Source: Tistrella bauzanensis (GTDB lineage Bacteria > Pseudomonadota > Alphaproteobacteria > Tistrellales > Tistrellaceae). Taken from it: a DNA stretch of 64,000 nt. The stretch is taken from contig NZ_BMDZ01000003.1 in the NCBI RefSeq assembly GCF_014636235.1, positions 1 to 64,000 on the forward strand, in the 5' to 3' direction. Below the pieces are notes generated by a model. That model was not told the DNA's origin. It saw only the letters and a program-made list of their open reading frames with translations, and did no database searches. Shown one piece after another: positions 8,454 through 18,483 of the stretch. Position numbers and translations under genes: made by a program. Numbering within the stretch: position 1 is the stretch's first letter; every line of letters begins with the position of its first letter.

Positions 8454-9086
8454 ATGAGCGATATGCTCGATACCTATATGAACACGCTGGTGCCGATGGT
8501 GGTCGAGCAGACCAACCGGGGCGAGCGCGCCTATGACATCTATTCGCGCCTGCTCAAGGAGCGGATCATCTTCCTGACCGGCCCGGTCGAGGACGGCGTG
8601 GCCAGCCTGGTGACGGCGCAGTTGCTGTTCCTCGAAAGCGAGAACCCGAAGAAGGATATTTCCTTCTACATCAACTCGCCGGGCGGCGTGGTGACCTCGG
8701 GGCTGGCGATCTATGACACGATGCAGTACATCCGCTGCGACGTTCAGACCTTGTGCATCGGTCAGGCCGCCTCGATGGGTTCGCTGCTGCTCGCGGGCGG
8801 TGCCGCCGGCAAGCGCTTTGCCTTGCCCAATGCCCGGATCATGATCCATCAGCCGTCGGGCGGGTTTCGCGGCCAGGCCAGCGACATCGAGATCCATGCC
8901 CGCGAGATCCTGAAGCTGCGGGCACGGCTGAACGAAATCTATATGCACCACACCGGCCGGCCGCTGGAAGAACTGGAGCGCGGCATGGAGCGCGACAACT
9001 TCATGTCGCCCGAGGAGGCCAAGGCCTTCGGCCTGATCGACACGGTCGTCGCCCAGCGGCCGAAGCTTGAAGAGGCCGGATCCTGA
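8454..9086 (+). CDS. clpP: ATP-dependent Clp protease proteolytic subunit
   Basis: ClpP is the tetradecameric serine peptidase that pairs with ClpX, encoded next, and with ClpA. From the ATG at 8454 it is 210 residues. The triad is visible: Ser107 in GQAASMGS, His132 in MIHQPSGG and Asp181 in ERDNFM. The YINSPGG loop and the GLIDTV end are also present. The ATG at 8454 follows AGGGGAG at a 10-nt gap; an in-frame upstream ATG at 8424 would add 10 residues but has no better ribosome site. The short segment before [10 protein letters not shown] is probably a propeptide. Confidence 0.97.
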   Translation: MSDMLDTYMNTLVPMVVEQTNRGERAYDIYSRLLKERIIFLTGPVEDGVASLVTAQLLFLESENPKKDISFYINSPGGVVTSGLAIYDTMQYIRCDVQTLCIGQAASMGSLLLAGGAAGKRFALPNARIMIHQPSGGFRGQASDIEIHAREILKLRARLNEIYMHHTGRPLEELERGMERDNFMSPEEAKAFGLIDTVVAQRPKLEEAGS

Positions 9087-9470
9087 GCCTGATGGCCCGA
9101 CAGGCCGTCGATGGCGTCATCAGGATGCCGAAGCCTCGGGCAAGGCTGCGGTGGCGACGTTGACCCGACATGCAACCCGCCATCGCGTACACGCGGTGGC
9201 GGGTTCGTCATGTCCGGGTTCGGGGGATGATCCGCACGCTGGTGCTTTTTCCCCCTTTGGCAAGTGCGAATGGCGCATTACATTTCCTCTGACCGCGGAG
9301 TCGAAAACCGAACTCCGTGTCCCGGTGCGGGCCCCCGAACCGGCAGATGGCGGGGGGCCGTCCTCCCGATCCGGCACACTGCCGGCCGACCTGCCGCTTT
9401 TTAGGGTTTGTGCCCGGGTGCGACCGGCGGCTAACATGGACGCCGGGCAGAGCCAACGAGTGGAGACACG
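9087..9470. other. clpP-clpX intergenic region
   Basis: This 384-bp stretch holds no convincing gene. It contains a 14-bp hairpin at 9174-9205 (AACCCGCCATCGCG / CGCGGTGGCGGGTT, one G-T pair) nested inside an ACATG/CATGT pair, probably the clpP terminator or a processing signal. The remainder should contain the clpX promoter, but no confident sigma-70 or heat-shock hexamers were identified. Confidence 0.5.
9174..9205 (+). terminator. Hairpin downstream of clpP
   Basis: The arms 9174-9187 and 9192-9205 pair over 14 bp with one G-T pair and a 4-nt loop. No T-run follows. It lies 88 nt after the clpP stop. Confidence 0.45.
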
Positions 9471-10739
9471 ATGACCAAGTCCAGCGGCGGCGACGGCAAG
9501 AACACGCTTTACTGCTCGTTCTGCGGCAAAAGCCAGCACGAGGTGCGGAAGCTGATCGCCGGGCCTACGGTGTTCATCTGCGACGAGTGCGTAGAGCTCT
9601 GCATGGACATCATCCGCGAGGAGAGCAAAACCTCGCTGGTGAAGACGCGTGATCGCGGACCGACGCCGAAGGATATCTTCAACGTCCTGGACGATTATGT
9701 GATCGGCCAGGATCAGGCGAAGCGCATTCTCTCGGTGGCGGTATACAATCACTACAAGCGTCTGAGTCAGGGCGGCAAGGGCGCCGAAGTCGAGCTTGCG
9801 AAATCCAATATCCTGCTGATCGGGCCGACCGGTTGCGGCAAGACGTTGCTGGCCCAGACCCTGGCCCGCATCCTCGACGTGCCGTTCACCATGTCGGACG
9901 CCACGACCCTCACCGAGGCGGGTTATGTCGGCGAGGATGTGGAGAACATCATCCTGAAGCTGCTTCAGGCGGCGGATTACAATGTCGAGCGGGCACAGCG
10001 CGGCATCGTCTATATCGACGAGGTCGACAAGATCAGCCGCAAATCCGACAATCCGTCGATCACGCGCGATGTGTCGGGCGAGGGCGTGCAGCAGGCATTG
10101 CTCAAGATCATGGAAGGCACGGTTGCCTCCGTGCCGCCGCAGGGTGGCCGCAAGCACCCTCAGCAGGAATTCCTGCAGGTCGACACCACCAACATCTTGT
10201 TCATTGTCGGCGGCGCCTTCGTCGGCCTTGACCGGATCATCAATGATCGCGGTCGCAAGACCTCGATCGGCTTCGGCGCCGATGTCGAACCGGTCGAAAG
10301 CCGTCGCTCCGGTGACGTGCTGCGTCAGGTGGAGCCCGAGGATCTGCTGAAATTCGGTCTGATCCCCGAATTCGTGGGCCGGTTGCCGGTGATCGCCACC
10401 TTGCACGACCTCGACCGTGAGGCCCTGGTGCAGATCCTGACCAAGCCGAAAAACGCGCTGGTGAAGCAGTATCAGCGGCTGTTCGAGCTTGAGAACGTGC
10501 ACCTGACCTTCTCGGAGGATGCGCTGGGGTCGATTGCCGAGCGCGCCATCGACCGCAAGACCGGTGCGCGCGGCCTGCGCGCTATTATGGAAGAGATCCT
10601 GCTCGACACCATGTTCGACCTGCCTGACATGGACGGGGTCGAAGAAATCGTGGTGAATCGCGAGGTCGTTGAAGGACGGGCCAAGCCGCTCCATATCTAT
10701 GCGGACCGGCGGGGCGATGTCGGCGGCTCCGCTTCCTGA
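9471..10739 (+). CDS. clpX: ATP-dependent Clp protease ATP-binding subunit ClpX
   Basis: ClpX is the hexameric AAA+ unfoldase that feeds tagged substrates into ClpP. The N-terminal C4 zinc-binding domain shows CSFC (Cys15, Cys18) and CDEC (Cys37, Cys40). Walker A GPTGCGKT lies at 118-125, the Walker B region reads [10 protein letters not shown], and the pore-associated [10 protein letters not shown] loop is intact, as are the GFGADVE segment and the C-terminal [11 protein letters not shown] sensor-2 region. The 422-residue length is standard. ATG at 9471 follows GGAG at a suitable gap. It shares direction with clpP upstream and lon downstream, though each has its own intergenic hairpin. Confidence 0.98.
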   Translation: MTKSSGGDGKNTLYCSFCGKSQHEVRKLIAGPTVFICDECVELCMDIIREESKTSLVKTRDRGPTPKDIFNVLDDYVIGQDQAKRILSVAVYNHYKRLSQGGKGAEVELAKSNILLIGPTGCGKTLLAQTLARILDVPFTMSDATTLTEAGYVGEDVENIILKLLQAADYNVERAQRGIVYIDEVDKISRKSDNPSITRDVSGEGVQQALLKIMEGTVASVPPQGGRKHPQQEFLQVDTTNILFIVGGAFVGLDRIINDRGRKTSIGFGADVEPVESRRSGDVLRQVEPEDLLKFGLIPEFVGRLPVIATLHDLDREALVQILTKPKNALVKQYQRLFELENVHLTFSEDALGSIAERAIDRKTGARGLRAIMEEILLDTMFDLPDMDGVEEIVVNREVVEGRAKPLHIYADRRGDVGGSAS

Positions 10740-10795
10740 TCCCCGTTCAACTTCCGGCCGCGGCACGGTCTTGAGCGTGCCGGCCGTTGATGTTT

Positions 10796-10830
10796 CGGCC
10801 GCTGCCGGCCCATAAGGGCGGCAGCGGCCG
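10796..10830 (+). terminator. Hairpin between clpX and lon
   Basis: CGGCCGCTGCC and GGCAGCGGCCG with inner GCCC-ATAA-GGGC form a roughly 15-bp stem with one bulged G and a 4-nt loop, 57 nt after the clpX stop. No T-run follows. Confidence 0.5.
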
Positions 10831-10958
10831 GCATCCGGCCGGCATGTGTGCGCGGCTCATCCCGGGTTCGGGCCGATGTGGCGTGAAAGCGGCACGTCGG
10901 CCTTCCGAGGCCGCGTGCCCGACGCCGTGCCGAATCCGATAAAAATGCGAGACTGGCC

Positions 10959-13379
10959 ATGACCGAAAAACATACCACACACACCTATCCGGTCCTGCCG
11001 CTGCGCGACATCGTTGTCTTCCCGCACATGATCGTGCCGCTGTTCGTCGGCCGTGAGAAATCGGTGCGCGCCCTCGAAGAGGTGATGCGCAGCGACAAGC
11101 AGATCCTGCTGCTGGCGCAGAAGGATGCCGCACAGGAAGACCCCGGCGCCGGTGACATCTTCATGGTCGGCACGATCGGGACCGTGCTGCAGCTGCTGAA
11201 GCTGCCCGACGGCACCGTGAAGGTGCTGATCGAGGGCGCCAGCCGGGCGCGGGTCGAGACCCTGATTTCGGATGGCGATTTCTTCCAGGCCGAGGCCACT
11301 GCGATCGCCGAGGGCGAGGATGCCGGCCGCGAGGTCGAGGCGCTGTCGCGCTCGGTTGTGGCCGAGTTCGAACAGTATGTGAAGCTGAACAAGAAGATCC
11401 CGCCGGAGGTGCTGGTCACTCTCAATCAGATCGAGGAGCCGGCGAAGCTCGCCGACACCATCGCCTCGCATCTGTCGCTGAAGGTGGCTGAGAAGCAGGA
11501 ACTGCTTGAGACGCCGACCGTGGTCGAGCGGCTGGAGCGGATCTATGCCCATATCGAGGGCGAGATCGAGGTTCTTCAGGTGGAAAAGCGCATCCGCTCG
11601 CGTGTCAAGCGCCAGATGGAGAAGACCCAGCGCGAGTACTATCTGAACGAGCAGCTGAAGGCGATCCAGAAGGAATTGGGCGAGGGCGAGGACGGCCGCG
11701 ACGAGAGCGCCGAGATCGAGGAGCGGATCCGCAAGGCCCGCATGCCCAAGGAAGCCCACGACAAGGCCATGACCGAGCTCAAGAAGCTCAAGACCATGAG
11801 CCCGATGTCGGCCGAGGCGACTGTGGTCCGAAATTATCTCGACTGGCTGACGGGGCTGCCCTGGAAGACCCGCTCGAAGGTCAAGAAGGATCTGAAGTGG
11901 GCCGAGGAGGTTCTGAACGAGGACCATTATGGTCTTGAGAAGGTGAAGGAGCGGATCGTCGAGCATCTGGCCGTTCAGATGCGCGTCGCCAAGCTCAAGG
12001 GCCCGATCCTGTGCTTCGTCGGCCCTCCGGGCGTCGGCAAGACCTCGCTTGGCAAGTCGATCGCCAGGGCGACGGGGCGTGAATTCGTTCGCGTCAGCCT
12101 GGGCGGCGTGCGTGACGAGGCCGAGATCCGCGGTCATCGCCGCACCTATATCGGCTCGCTGCCCGGCAAGGTGATCCAGTCGATGAAGAAGGCGGGCAAG
12201 ACCAACCCGCTGTTCATGCTCGACGAAATCGATAAGCTTGGCGCGGACTTCCGCGGCGATCCGTCATCGGCCCTGCTTGAGGTTCTGGACCCGGAGCAGA
12301 ACGGCACCTTCGCCGATCATTACCTTGAGGTGGATTACGACCTGTCGGATGTGATGTTCATTTGCACGGCCAACAGCCTGCGCATGCCGCAGCCGCTTCT
12401 GGACCGGATGGAGATCATCCGCATCTCGGGTTACACCGAGGACGAGAAGGTCGAAATCTGCAAGCGGCATCTGACCGCAAAGCAGGTCAAGGCGCAGGGT
12501 CTGAAGAAGGGCGAGTTCTCGATCACCGACGGCGCGATCCGCGACCTGATCCGCTATTACACCCGTGAGGCGGGCGTCCGCAGCCTTGAGCGCGAGATTG
12601 CGAGCCTGACCCGCAAGGCGGTCAAGGAACTGGTGATGGGGCAGTCGACCTCGGTGGCGATCACCTCCGACAACCTCGACAAATATGCCGGCGTGCGTCG
12701 GTTCAAGTTCGGCGAGGCGGAGCTTGAGGATATGATCGGTGCCGTCACCGGTCTGGCCTGGACCGAGGTCGGCGGCGATCTGCTGACCATCGAGGCGGTG
12801 ACCATGCCCGGTAAGGGCAAGGTGACGATCACCGGCAAGCTGGGCGAAGTGATGCAGGAGAGCATTCAGGCCGCCCGGTCCTATGTCCGCTCGCGGGCGG
12901 TGGAGTATGGAATCAGGCCGACCGTGTTCGAGCAGGCGGACATCCATATCCACGTGCCGGAAGGCGCCACCCCCAAGGATGGTCCGTCTGCCGGTATCGC
13001 CATGGTGACATCGATCGTGTCGGTGCTGACCGGCATCTCGGTCAACCGCAGCGTCGCCATGACCGGCGAGGTCACGCTGCGCGGCCGTGTGCTGCCGATC
13101 GGCGGATTGAAGGAAAAGCTGCTGGCGGCATTGCATGGCGGCATCAAGACCGTGCTGATCCCGCGTGACAATGAAAAGGATCTGGCGGACATCCCCGACA
13201 ACGTGAAGAAGGGGCTGACCATCATTCCGGTGGCGCATGTCGATGAAGTGCTGGCGCATGCGCTTTTGAAGCCGTTGGTGCCGATCGAGTGGCCTGAGCG
13301 CGCAGAGGGCAAAACGGCCGAGCCCGCGCGCGAGGAATCCGTGGACCAGTCTGAAGCGCCCGGACCACGTGCCCATTGA
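10959..13379 (+). CDS. lon: ATP-dependent protease Lon
   Basis: Lon is the hexameric AAA+ serine protease that degrades misfolded and regulatory proteins. The order of domains is normal: an N-terminal LON substrate-binding domain ([19 protein letters not shown] onward, about 1-200), a coiled helical linker, the AAA+ module with GPPGVGKTS and [17 protein letters not shown], and a C-terminal S16 protease domain with the catalytic Ser in [11 protein letters not shown] (about residue 680) and the Lys in [10 protein letters not shown] (about 720). At 806 residues it is full length with a short charged tail. The region before ATG 10959 has only a weak ribosome site. A strong terminator follows. Confidence 0.98.
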   Translation: MTEKHTTHTYPVLPLRDIVVFPHMIVPLFVGREKSVRALEEVMRSDKQILLLAQKDAAQEDPGAGDIFMVGTIGTVLQLLKLPDGTVKVLIEGASRARVETLISDGDFFQAEATAIAEGEDAGREVEALSRSVVAEFEQYVKLNKKIPPEVLVTLNQIEEPAKLADTIASHLSLKVAEKQELLETPTVVERLERIYAHIEGEIEVLQVEKRIRSRVKRQMEKTQREYYLNEQLKAIQKELGEGEDGRDESAEIEERIRKARMPKEAHDKAMTELKKLKTMSPMSAEATVVRNYLDWLTGLPWKTRSKVKKDLKWAEEVLNEDHYGLEKVKERIVEHLAVQMRVAKLKGPILCFVGPPGVGKTSLGKSIARATGREFVRVSLGGVRDEAEIRGHRRTYIGSLPGKVIQSMKKAGKTNPLFMLDEIDKLGADFRGDPSSALLEVLDPEQNGTFADHYLEVDYDLSDVMFICTANSLRMPQPLLDRMEIIRISGYTEDEKVEICKRHLTAKQVKAQGLKKGEFSITDGAIRDLIRYYTREAGVRSLEREIASLTRKAVKELVMGQSTSVAITSDNLDKYAGVRRFKFGEAELEDMIGAVTGLAWTEVGGDLLTIEAVTMPGKGKVTITGKLGEVMQESIQAARSYVRSRAVEYGIRPTVFEQADIHIHVPEGATPKDGPSAGIAMVTSIVSVLTGISVNRSVAMTGEVTLRGRVLPIGGLKEKLLAALHGGIKTVLIPRDNEKDLADIPDNVKKGLTIIPVAHVDEVLAHALLKPLVPIEWPERAEGKTAEPAREESVDQSEAPGPRAH

Positions 13380-13425
13380 TCGGGCATCTGGCGATCCTTG
13401 AGACCGAAGGTTGACCAAATCCGGC

Positions 13426-13462
13426 AGCCCTCGCGCCAAATGCGGCGCGAGGGCTGTTTTTT
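13426..13462 (+). terminator. Intrinsic terminator of lon
   Basis: A perfect 12-bp stem AGCCCTCGCGCC / GGCGCGAGGGCT around loop AAATGC is followed by G and six T residues (13457-13462). It is a textbook rho-independent terminator 47 nt after the lon stop, separating lon from hupB. Confidence 0.93.
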
Positions 13463-13593
13463 GGCGGATTTGTGCGGTTTTCGGCCGGGACGCCGATTGA
13501 CGCGCTTCTGCCGGGGGATTTACACTCGCCCCTGGTCGACGTATCACCGACGCGTGAGTGCGAACCGCCACTCCAAGAAGGGGAGCCTGAAAA

Positions 13594-13869
13594 GTGAACA
13601 AAAACGATCTCGTTGCGCGCGTGGCCGACAGCACGGGGCTGTCAAAGACCGACGCGGCCCGGGCCGTCGACGGCGTGTTCGATGCCATCACCGCGGCGCT
13701 TGCCGCTGATGATGAAGTCCGGCTGGTCGGCTTCGGCACGTTCAACGTCGCGACCCGTGCCGCCAGCGAGGGCCGCAATCCCCGTACCGGCGAGGCGATC
13801 ACCATCCCCGCCTCGAAGCAGCCCAAGTTCCGGGCTGGCAAGGGTCTGAAGGACGCCGTTAACGACTGA
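13594..13869 (+). CDS. hupB: DNA-binding protein HU
   Basis: This is a 91-residue histone-like protein that bends and compacts DNA as a dimer. The helical N-terminus (MNKNDLVARVADSTGLSKTD) and the beta-arm signature GFGTFNVATRAASEGRNPRTG are intact, including the Pro of the RNPRTG tip that intercalates into DNA. A GTG start at 13594 follows GGGGAG at a 9-nt gap; no ATG is available. Position directly after lon is conserved in proteobacteria. It has its own promoter region after the lon terminator. Confidence 0.97.
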   Translation: MNKNDLVARVADSTGLSKTDAARAVDGVFDAITAALAADDEVRLVGFGTFNVATRAASEGRNPRTGEAITIPASKQPKFRAGKGLKDAVND

Positions 13870-14276
13870 TCCGGAGAGGGTCTGCCGAACTGTGTCACGA
13901 CCCGTGGAGATGGCATGACGCCGGCCTTGTCACCAGGGGCCCGCAAGCCGTTCTTCCACCAAGAAAAACAGACATCCCCGAGAGGCCGCTCAGGTCCAGG
14001 GGCAAGAAAGCTGGCACCTCACCGAATTTCATGCCGCGCCGGCCGCGAGAGACGCGTCGCCGGCGATGACGTCAGGCGATGGGCGGCCGGATCGGGCCGT
14101 CCACGTATCCGACTGATTGTGGCGACACTGCCGCAGGCTCATGGCCCGGCCGCCTGTGCAGGATGTACGGGCGGCCGTTGTCGTGGGTCAGGATACATCC
14201 GCTCAAGATATGCCGTGCCGTCTTCAGCGGCCCGACACTGGCCGGATGCCGTGGAACCGGCCGGCGCCGCCATGGC
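13870..14276. other. hupB to tRNA-Val intergenic region
   Basis: This 407-bp region carries no gene I can support. Open frames here have no recognisable domains, no good ribosome sites, and sequence typical of chance GC-rich frames. It should contain the hupB terminator and the tRNA-Val promoter, but neither is clear. Confidence 0.5.
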
Positions 14277-14353
14277 GGGCGATTAGCTCAGTTGGTCAGA
14301 GCGTCTCGCTTACACCGAGAAGGTCGGGGGTTCGAGCCCCTCATCGCCCACCA
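14277..14353 (+). tRNA. tRNA-Val (anticodon UAC)
   Basis: This is a 77-nt tRNA with encoded CCA. The acceptor stem GGGCGAT pairs with ATCGCCC, followed by A and CCA. The anticodon stem is TCTCG/CGAGA with loop CTTACAC, giving TAC at 14311-14313. The D arm (AGCTCAGTTGGTCAGAGC) and T arm (GGGGG-TTCGAGC-CCCTC) are intact. The hupB / tRNA-Val / tRNA-Asp / nuoA order is common in related bacteria, but here another gene separates the two tRNAs. Confidence 0.97.
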
Positions 14354-14465
14354 CCACCTGCCATCACAATCTCGGGCCGCTGTCATCTTCTGGTACCGCC
14401 ATTTCATATGATGGCGATTGCCATCGGAGATATTTCGTTCTGCGAGCAAAAATTCAACTAACGCG

Positions 14466-14494
14466 TTTAATATTCTGCCGACAATCGCTATAAC
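14466..14494 (+). promoter_or_regulatory. Candidate promoter of the flavin monooxygenase gene
   Basis: TTTAAT (14466-14471), a 17-nt spacer and TATAAC (14489-14494) lie in an AT-rich patch about 90 bp before the chosen start codon. A transcript starting near 14501 would exclude the earlier in-frame ATG at 14497. Confidence 0.4.
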
Positions 14495-14580
14495 TGATGA
14501 AGGCGAGCGCAGTTGAAGCCGGCGGCATGCCAGGATCGCCGGGGCACCTCGCCATCTGGGAAGGCGAGGAGGAAAGATCC

Positions 14581-16134
14581 ATGGCTGCAATGTCTTCTGG
14601 TCCGGAGGGTGACGCCACCCGGGTCAAGGTCGCCATCATCGGGGCCGGATTCGGTGGCCTGTGCATGGCGATCCAGCTCAACCGGGCCGGGATCGGTCCT
14701 GTGGCGATCATCGAGAAGCATGCCCAGCTGGGTGGCACCTGGCGTGACAACACCTATCCCGGCGCCGGTTGCGACGTTCCATCGCATCTCTACTCGTTCT
14801 CGTTCGCTCCCAATCCGGACTGGTCGCGGACCTATGCCCGGCAGTCGGAAATCCTGGCCTATATGGAGGCGGTGGCCGACCGCTTCGACATCCGGCGCCT
14901 GATCCGTTTCAACACCGAGGTAGCCGAGGCGCGCTTTGACGACGATCGCGGCCTGTGGCGGATCGACATCGTCGGCGGTGGCCACATCGACGCCGAGGTG
15001 GTGATTTCCGCCACCGGGCAACTCGATCATCCGGCGGTTCCTGATCTGCCGGGGCAGGAGAGCTTCGCCGGGCCCCGATTTCATTCCGCCCGCTGGCCCG
15101 AGGGGCTCGACCTTGCCGGCAAACGGGTCGGCGTGATCGGCAATGGGTCGAGTGCGGTGCAGTTCGTGCCCGAGATCGCGGCCGATGCGGCGCGTCTGGT
15201 GCTGTTTCAGCGGACGCCTGCCTGGGTGTCGCCCAAACCCGATCGCGCCTATACCGAAGCCGAAATCGCCCGCTTCCGCCGTAGCCCGATGGCGATGAAG
15301 CTGCACCGGGCGAAGATATTTCTGGGGCTTGAGAAGAATTTTCTGGTCTTCGGCCGGGCGCGCTTCGCTCGCGAGCAGTTCCAGAAGCAGGCACTGGCCA
15401 TCATGCGGCGCCATATCGCCGATCCAGACCTGCGTCGTCGGCTGACCCCCGACTATCCGGCCGGCTGCAAGCGTATCGTGCTGTCGAATGACTGGTATCC
15501 GACACTGGCACGGCCGAATGTCGAGGTGGTGACGCGGCGGGTCGCTGCCTTGCGTCCAGGCGGTGTCGAAACCGTCGACGGCGCGCGTCACGACCTGGAT
15601 GTGCTGATCTATGCCACCGGCTTCAGAGCCACGGAGTTTCTGCAGCCGATGAAGATCACCGGGCGCGGCGGGCTTGACCTCAATGACGCCTGGTCAGAGG
15701 GTGCTGAGGCACATCGCGGCGTCGCTGTCTCGGGCTTTCCGAACTTCTTCATGCTGTTCGGCCCCAACACCAGCCTCGGCCACAATTCGATCATCTTCAT
15801 GCACGAGGTTCAGGCGACCTATATCACACGGTGCCTGAAGCAGTTGTTCCAGGGGCGGCGCGGTCAGGTCATGGAGGTCAAGGCCCAGGCCATGGCGGCC
15901 TATAATCGTGGGCTCAGAGCCGCGCTCGACCGCACCGTCTGGGCTGGCAGCTGCAACAGTTGGTACAAGACCGCCGATGGTCGGGTGACCGCGCAATGGT
16001 CCAGCTTTGCCAGTCGCTACTGGTGGGCGATGCGCAGCGCCTCGCTCGACGAATATGCCTTCACCACCTGCGACGCCCCGGTCAGGACACTGTCCCAGAG
16101 CCAGGCGCTGACAACCGCCGCCGGGGCGTCATGA
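14581..16134 (+). CDS. Flavin-containing (Baeyer-Villiger-type) monooxygenase
   Basis: This is a 517-residue class B flavoprotein monooxygenase using FAD and NADPH. The FAD-binding GAGFGGLCMA lies near residue 20, the GGTWRDNTYPGAGCDVPSHL segment follows, and FAGPRFHSARWP matches the Baeyer-Villiger fingerprint FxGxxxHxxxWP. The second Rossmann motif GVIGNGSSAVQ for NADPH comes next, then ATGF and FGPNTSLGHNS near the C-terminal third. The ATG at 14581 follows AGGAGG, much better than the frame's earlier ATG at 14497. The substrate is not predictable; ketones or steroid-like compounds are usual. It stands alone between two tRNA genes that are usually neighbours, which suggests insertion. Confidence 0.88.
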   Translation: MAAMSSGPEGDATRVKVAIIGAGFGGLCMAIQLNRAGIGPVAIIEKHAQLGGTWRDNTYPGAGCDVPSHLYSFSFAPNPDWSRTYARQSEILAYMEAVADRFDIRRLIRFNTEVAEARFDDDRGLWRIDIVGGGHIDAEVVISATGQLDHPAVPDLPGQESFAGPRFHSARWPEGLDLAGKRVGVIGNGSSAVQFVPEIAADAARLVLFQRTPAWVSPKPDRAYTEAEIARFRRSPMAMKLHRAKIFLGLEKNFLVFGRARFAREQFQKQALAIMRRHIADPDLRRRLTPDYPAGCKRIVLSNDWYPTLARPNVEVVTRRVAALRPGGVETVDGARHDLDVLIYATGFRATEFLQPMKITGRGGLDLNDAWSEGAEAHRGVAVSGFPNFFMLFGPNTSLGHNSIIFMHEVQATYITRCLKQLFQGRRGQVMEVKAQAMAAYNRGLRAALDRTVWAGSCNSWYKTADGRVTAQWSSFASRYWWAMRSASLDEYAFTTCDAPVRTLSQSQALTTAAGAS

Positions 16135-16190
16135 CACGCCGGACCGGCGGCCGGCGGCGGCATCGCAGGCCCGGCGCCTGCGGAAAGACG

Positions 16191-16219
16191 TTGACAGAGG
16201 TGCCGCCGCTCGGCTAAAC
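16191..16219 (+). promoter_or_regulatory. Promoter of tRNA-Asp
   Basis: A consensus -35 TTGACA (16191-16196), a 17-nt spacer and CTAAAC (16214-16219) end 16 nt before the mature tRNA-Asp sequence. Spacing and position fit a strong stable-RNA promoter. Confidence 0.75.
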
Positions 16220-16235
16220 ACCGCGCATCGCCGAA

Positions 16236-16312
<77 letters not shown>

Positions 16313-16813
16313 GCGATGCCCGGATCAGGCCTGTGCCATGGTCCGGATCCTGGACAAGACCCGCGTGCTCACGCATGCAAGACCGTCTTCTGGACGGCAA
16401 AGGGCATGAGTGCTTTTCGCCGCCGCATCAAGACCAGCGTGCAATTGCGCGCAGTCCGTGGGCCCGCCCGATCATCGTCGGTGCGGGCCTGTTTGTTTTC
16501 AGCCCGAGCCCTGGGTCTCCGGTCGTTGTGACATCTGGCGGTGATACTCTTGCCGCAACGCAAAGCTGGGACATATTCGTGGCTGAAAATGGGGATTTTG
16601 TTGGCGAGCACGTTCGCCTATAGTGAGGCCGCCGCACGGGGTGACCTGTGGCGGACCATCCGGCTTGGCCCCGTGGCACCGCGGTCTTCGCGTGTGCACA
16701 ACGGGATGCAAGCTGGACGGCCCCGCCCGGTTGTCCCGCAGCATCGCTGGCGAGGGTTCGATCCGATCGGGCCTTCACCGGCCGGCATCCGCCTCAGGAG
16801 GGAAGCCAAGCCC
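16313..16813. other. tRNA-Asp to nuoA intergenic region
   Basis: This 501-bp region has no supportable gene. It contains the terminator-like hairpin at 16461-16500 and then a lower-GC stretch that should carry the nuo promoter. A TATAGT at 16619-16624 could be its -10 element, but the nearest -35-like TTGTTG is only 15 nt upstream, so the promoter is not settled. The nuoA ribosome site is GGAGGGAAG before 16814. Confidence 0.5.
16461..16500 (+). terminator. Terminator-like hairpin after tRNA-Asp
   Basis: GGCCCGC (16461-16467) pairs with GCGGGCC (16483-16489), with an inner CCGATCAT/CGTCGG partial stem, followed by the T-rich TGTTTGTTTT. It is a plausible terminator of the tRNA-Asp transcript. 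Confidence 0.6.
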
Positions 16814-17179
16814 ATGCAGACCATGCTGGCCGAGTACCTGCCGATTCTGATTTTCCTCGGCATCGCGACCGCTCTGGCCGCGGTTATCGTGATCGCTTCC
16901 TATTTTATCGCGCCTCAGCGCCCGGAAGCCGAGAAGCTCTCGGCCTATGAATGCGGCTTCGATGCGTTCGATGACAGCCGCGGTCAGTTCGACGTGCGGT
17001 TCTATCTGGTCGCGATTCTGTTCATCATCTTCGACCTTGAAGTCGCCTTCCTGTTCCCGTGGGCCGTGTCGCTGGGCGACCTCGGCATGTTCGGGTTCTG
17101 GTCGATGGTCGTCTTCCTGGGCGTGCTGACGGTGGGCTTCATCTATGAGTGGAAGAAGGGGGCGCTGGAATGGGAGTGA
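16814..17179 (+). CDS. nuoA: NADH-quinone oxidoreductase subunit A
   Basis: This 121-residue subunit of the complex I membrane arm has three transmembrane helices (about residues 8-30, 62-84 and 90-112). The first loop carries the conserved YECGFDAF...ARF-type segment (here [20 protein letters not shown]), which contributes to the quinone-site region. ATG at 16814 follows GGAGGGAAG. The stop overlaps the start of nuoB, indicating translational coupling at the head of the 14-gene operon. Confidence 0.96.
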   Translation: MQTMLAEYLPILIFLGIATALAAVIVIASYFIAPQRPEAEKLSAYECGFDAFDDSRGQFDVRFYLVAILFIIFDLEVAFLFPWAVSLGDLGMFGFWSMVVFLGVLTVGFIYEWKKGALEWE

Positions 17180-17763
17180 TCGACACCCGGACCGAAACCG
17201 TCCACACGGGCGGCCTTCACACAGGGGCGGGCGCCCGCACCGTACCGGGGCCGCTGATCGGCGCCGATGCCGAGCGTGTGGTCGCCGCCGCGACCGATGA
17301 GTTGAAGGAAAACGGCTTCATCACCGCGCGCCTGAACGAGCTGGTCACCTGGGCGCGCACCGGCTCGCTCTGGCCGATGACCTTCGGGCTGGCCTGCTGC
17401 GCCGTCGAAATGATGCATGCCGCGGCCGCCCGCTATGATCTGGACCGGTTCGGCTTCCTGTTCCGGCCCAGCCCGCGTCAGTCTGACGTGATGATCGTGG
17501 CCGGCACGCTGACCAACAAGATGGCGCCGGCTCTGCGCAAGGTCTATGACCAGATGCCCGAGCCGAAATATGTCATCTCGATGGGTAGCTGTGCCAATGG
17601 CGGCGGCTATTATCATTACTCATACGCGGTGGTGCGCGGCTGCGACCGGATCGTTCCGGTCGATATCTATGTGCCGGGCTGCCCGCCGACGGCTGAGGCG
17701 CTGGTCTATGGCGTGCTCCAGCTTCAGAAGAAAATCCGCCGCACCGGTACGCTTGAGCGCTGA
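17170..17763 (+). CDS. nuoB: NADH-quinone oxidoreductase subunit B
   Basis: NuoB carries [4Fe-4S] cluster N2, the last electron relay before quinone. The ligand cysteines are visible as the tandem pair in [10 protein letters not shown], the Cys in MGSCANGGG, and the Cys in [10 protein letters not shown]. The N-terminal 35 residues are variable. ATG at 17170 overlaps the last 10 bases of nuoA; an upstream GTG at 17149 lies inside nuoA and is less likely. At 197 residues it is normal length. It faces the cytoplasm in the peripheral arm. Confidence 0.97.
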   Translation: MGVIDTRTETVHTGGLHTGAGARTVPGPLIGADAERVVAAATDELKENGFITARLNELVTWARTGSLWPMTFGLACCAVEMMHAAAARYDLDRFGFLFRPSPRQSDVMIVAGTLTNKMAPALRKVYDQMPEPKYVISMGSCANGGGYYHYSYAVVRGCDRIVPVDIYVPGCPPTAEALVYGVLQLQKKIRRTGTLER

Positions 17764-17859
17764 TCGGCGTTCGCATCGGGAAAAGCGGCGGCGCAGCGGA
17801 CCGGCAGAACGTCGGGCGGTGCAGCAAGGTTTGTGTTGAGGCACGAGAAGGCGGATGCC

Positions 17860-18483
17860 GTGAGTTACGTCAACGAAGACGCACTCCGGGAGCTGGGCGG
17901 CTATGTCGCGTCAGCCCTCGGCGACGGAGTGGACGGCTGGAAGGTCGCATTGGGTGAGCTGACGCTCCGTGTGTCGCGGACGTCCCTGACCCGCACGCTG
18001 ACCTTTCTGCGCGATGACAGCAACTGCCTGTTCAAGCAGTTGATCGACGTCTGCGGTGTCGACTGGCCCGAGCGTGAAGAGCGTTTCGACGTCGTCTATC
18101 ATCTGCTCAGCCTCAAGCACAATCAGCGCATCCGCGTGACCGTCTCGGCGTCCGAAGATACGCCGGTGCCATCGGCGGTGCCGGTGTTCAACTCGGCGCT
18201 GTGGTTCGAGCGCGAGACCTGGGATCTGTATGGCGTGTTCTTCGCCGACCATCCGGATCTGCGGCGGCTGCTGACCGATTATGGCTTCGAAGGGCATCCG
18301 CTGCGCAAGGATTTCCCGCTCACCGGCTATGTCGAGGTCCGCTACGACCAGACCGAGAAGCGGGTGATTTATGAGCCGGTACAGCTGACCCAGGAATTCC
18401 GCCGATTCGACTTCCTGAGCCCGTGGGATGGTGCGAAATACATCCTGCCGGGTGACGAGAAGGCGCAGCAGGGGGCGAAATGA
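17860..18483 (+). CDS. nuoC: NADH-quinone oxidoreductase subunit C
   Basis: NuoC is the 30-kDa-type peripheral-arm subunit that packs against NuoD near the quinone site. The signature [20 protein letters not shown] and the following [20 protein letters not shown] are intact. GTG at 17860 follows GAGAAGG at 8 nt and gives 207 residues, while a GTG at 17833 would add nine residues without a good ribosome site. Unlike in E. coli it is not fused to NuoD; its stop overlaps the nuoD start. Confidence 0.95.
   Translation: MSYVNEDALRELGGYVASALGDGVDGWKVALGELTLRVSRTSLTRTLTFLRDDSNCLFKQLIDVCGVDWPEREERFDVVYHLLSLKHNQRIRVTVSASEDTPVPSAVPVFNSALWFERETWDLYGVFFADHPDLRRLLTDYGFEGHPLRKDFPLTGYVEVRYDQTEKRVIYEPVQLTQEFRRFDFLSPWDGAKYILPGDEKAQQGAK

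Noticed and set aside
13915..14286. 123-codon frame between hupB and tRNA-Val
   Set aside because: It runs into the tRNA gene, has no ribosome site and shows chance-like composition.
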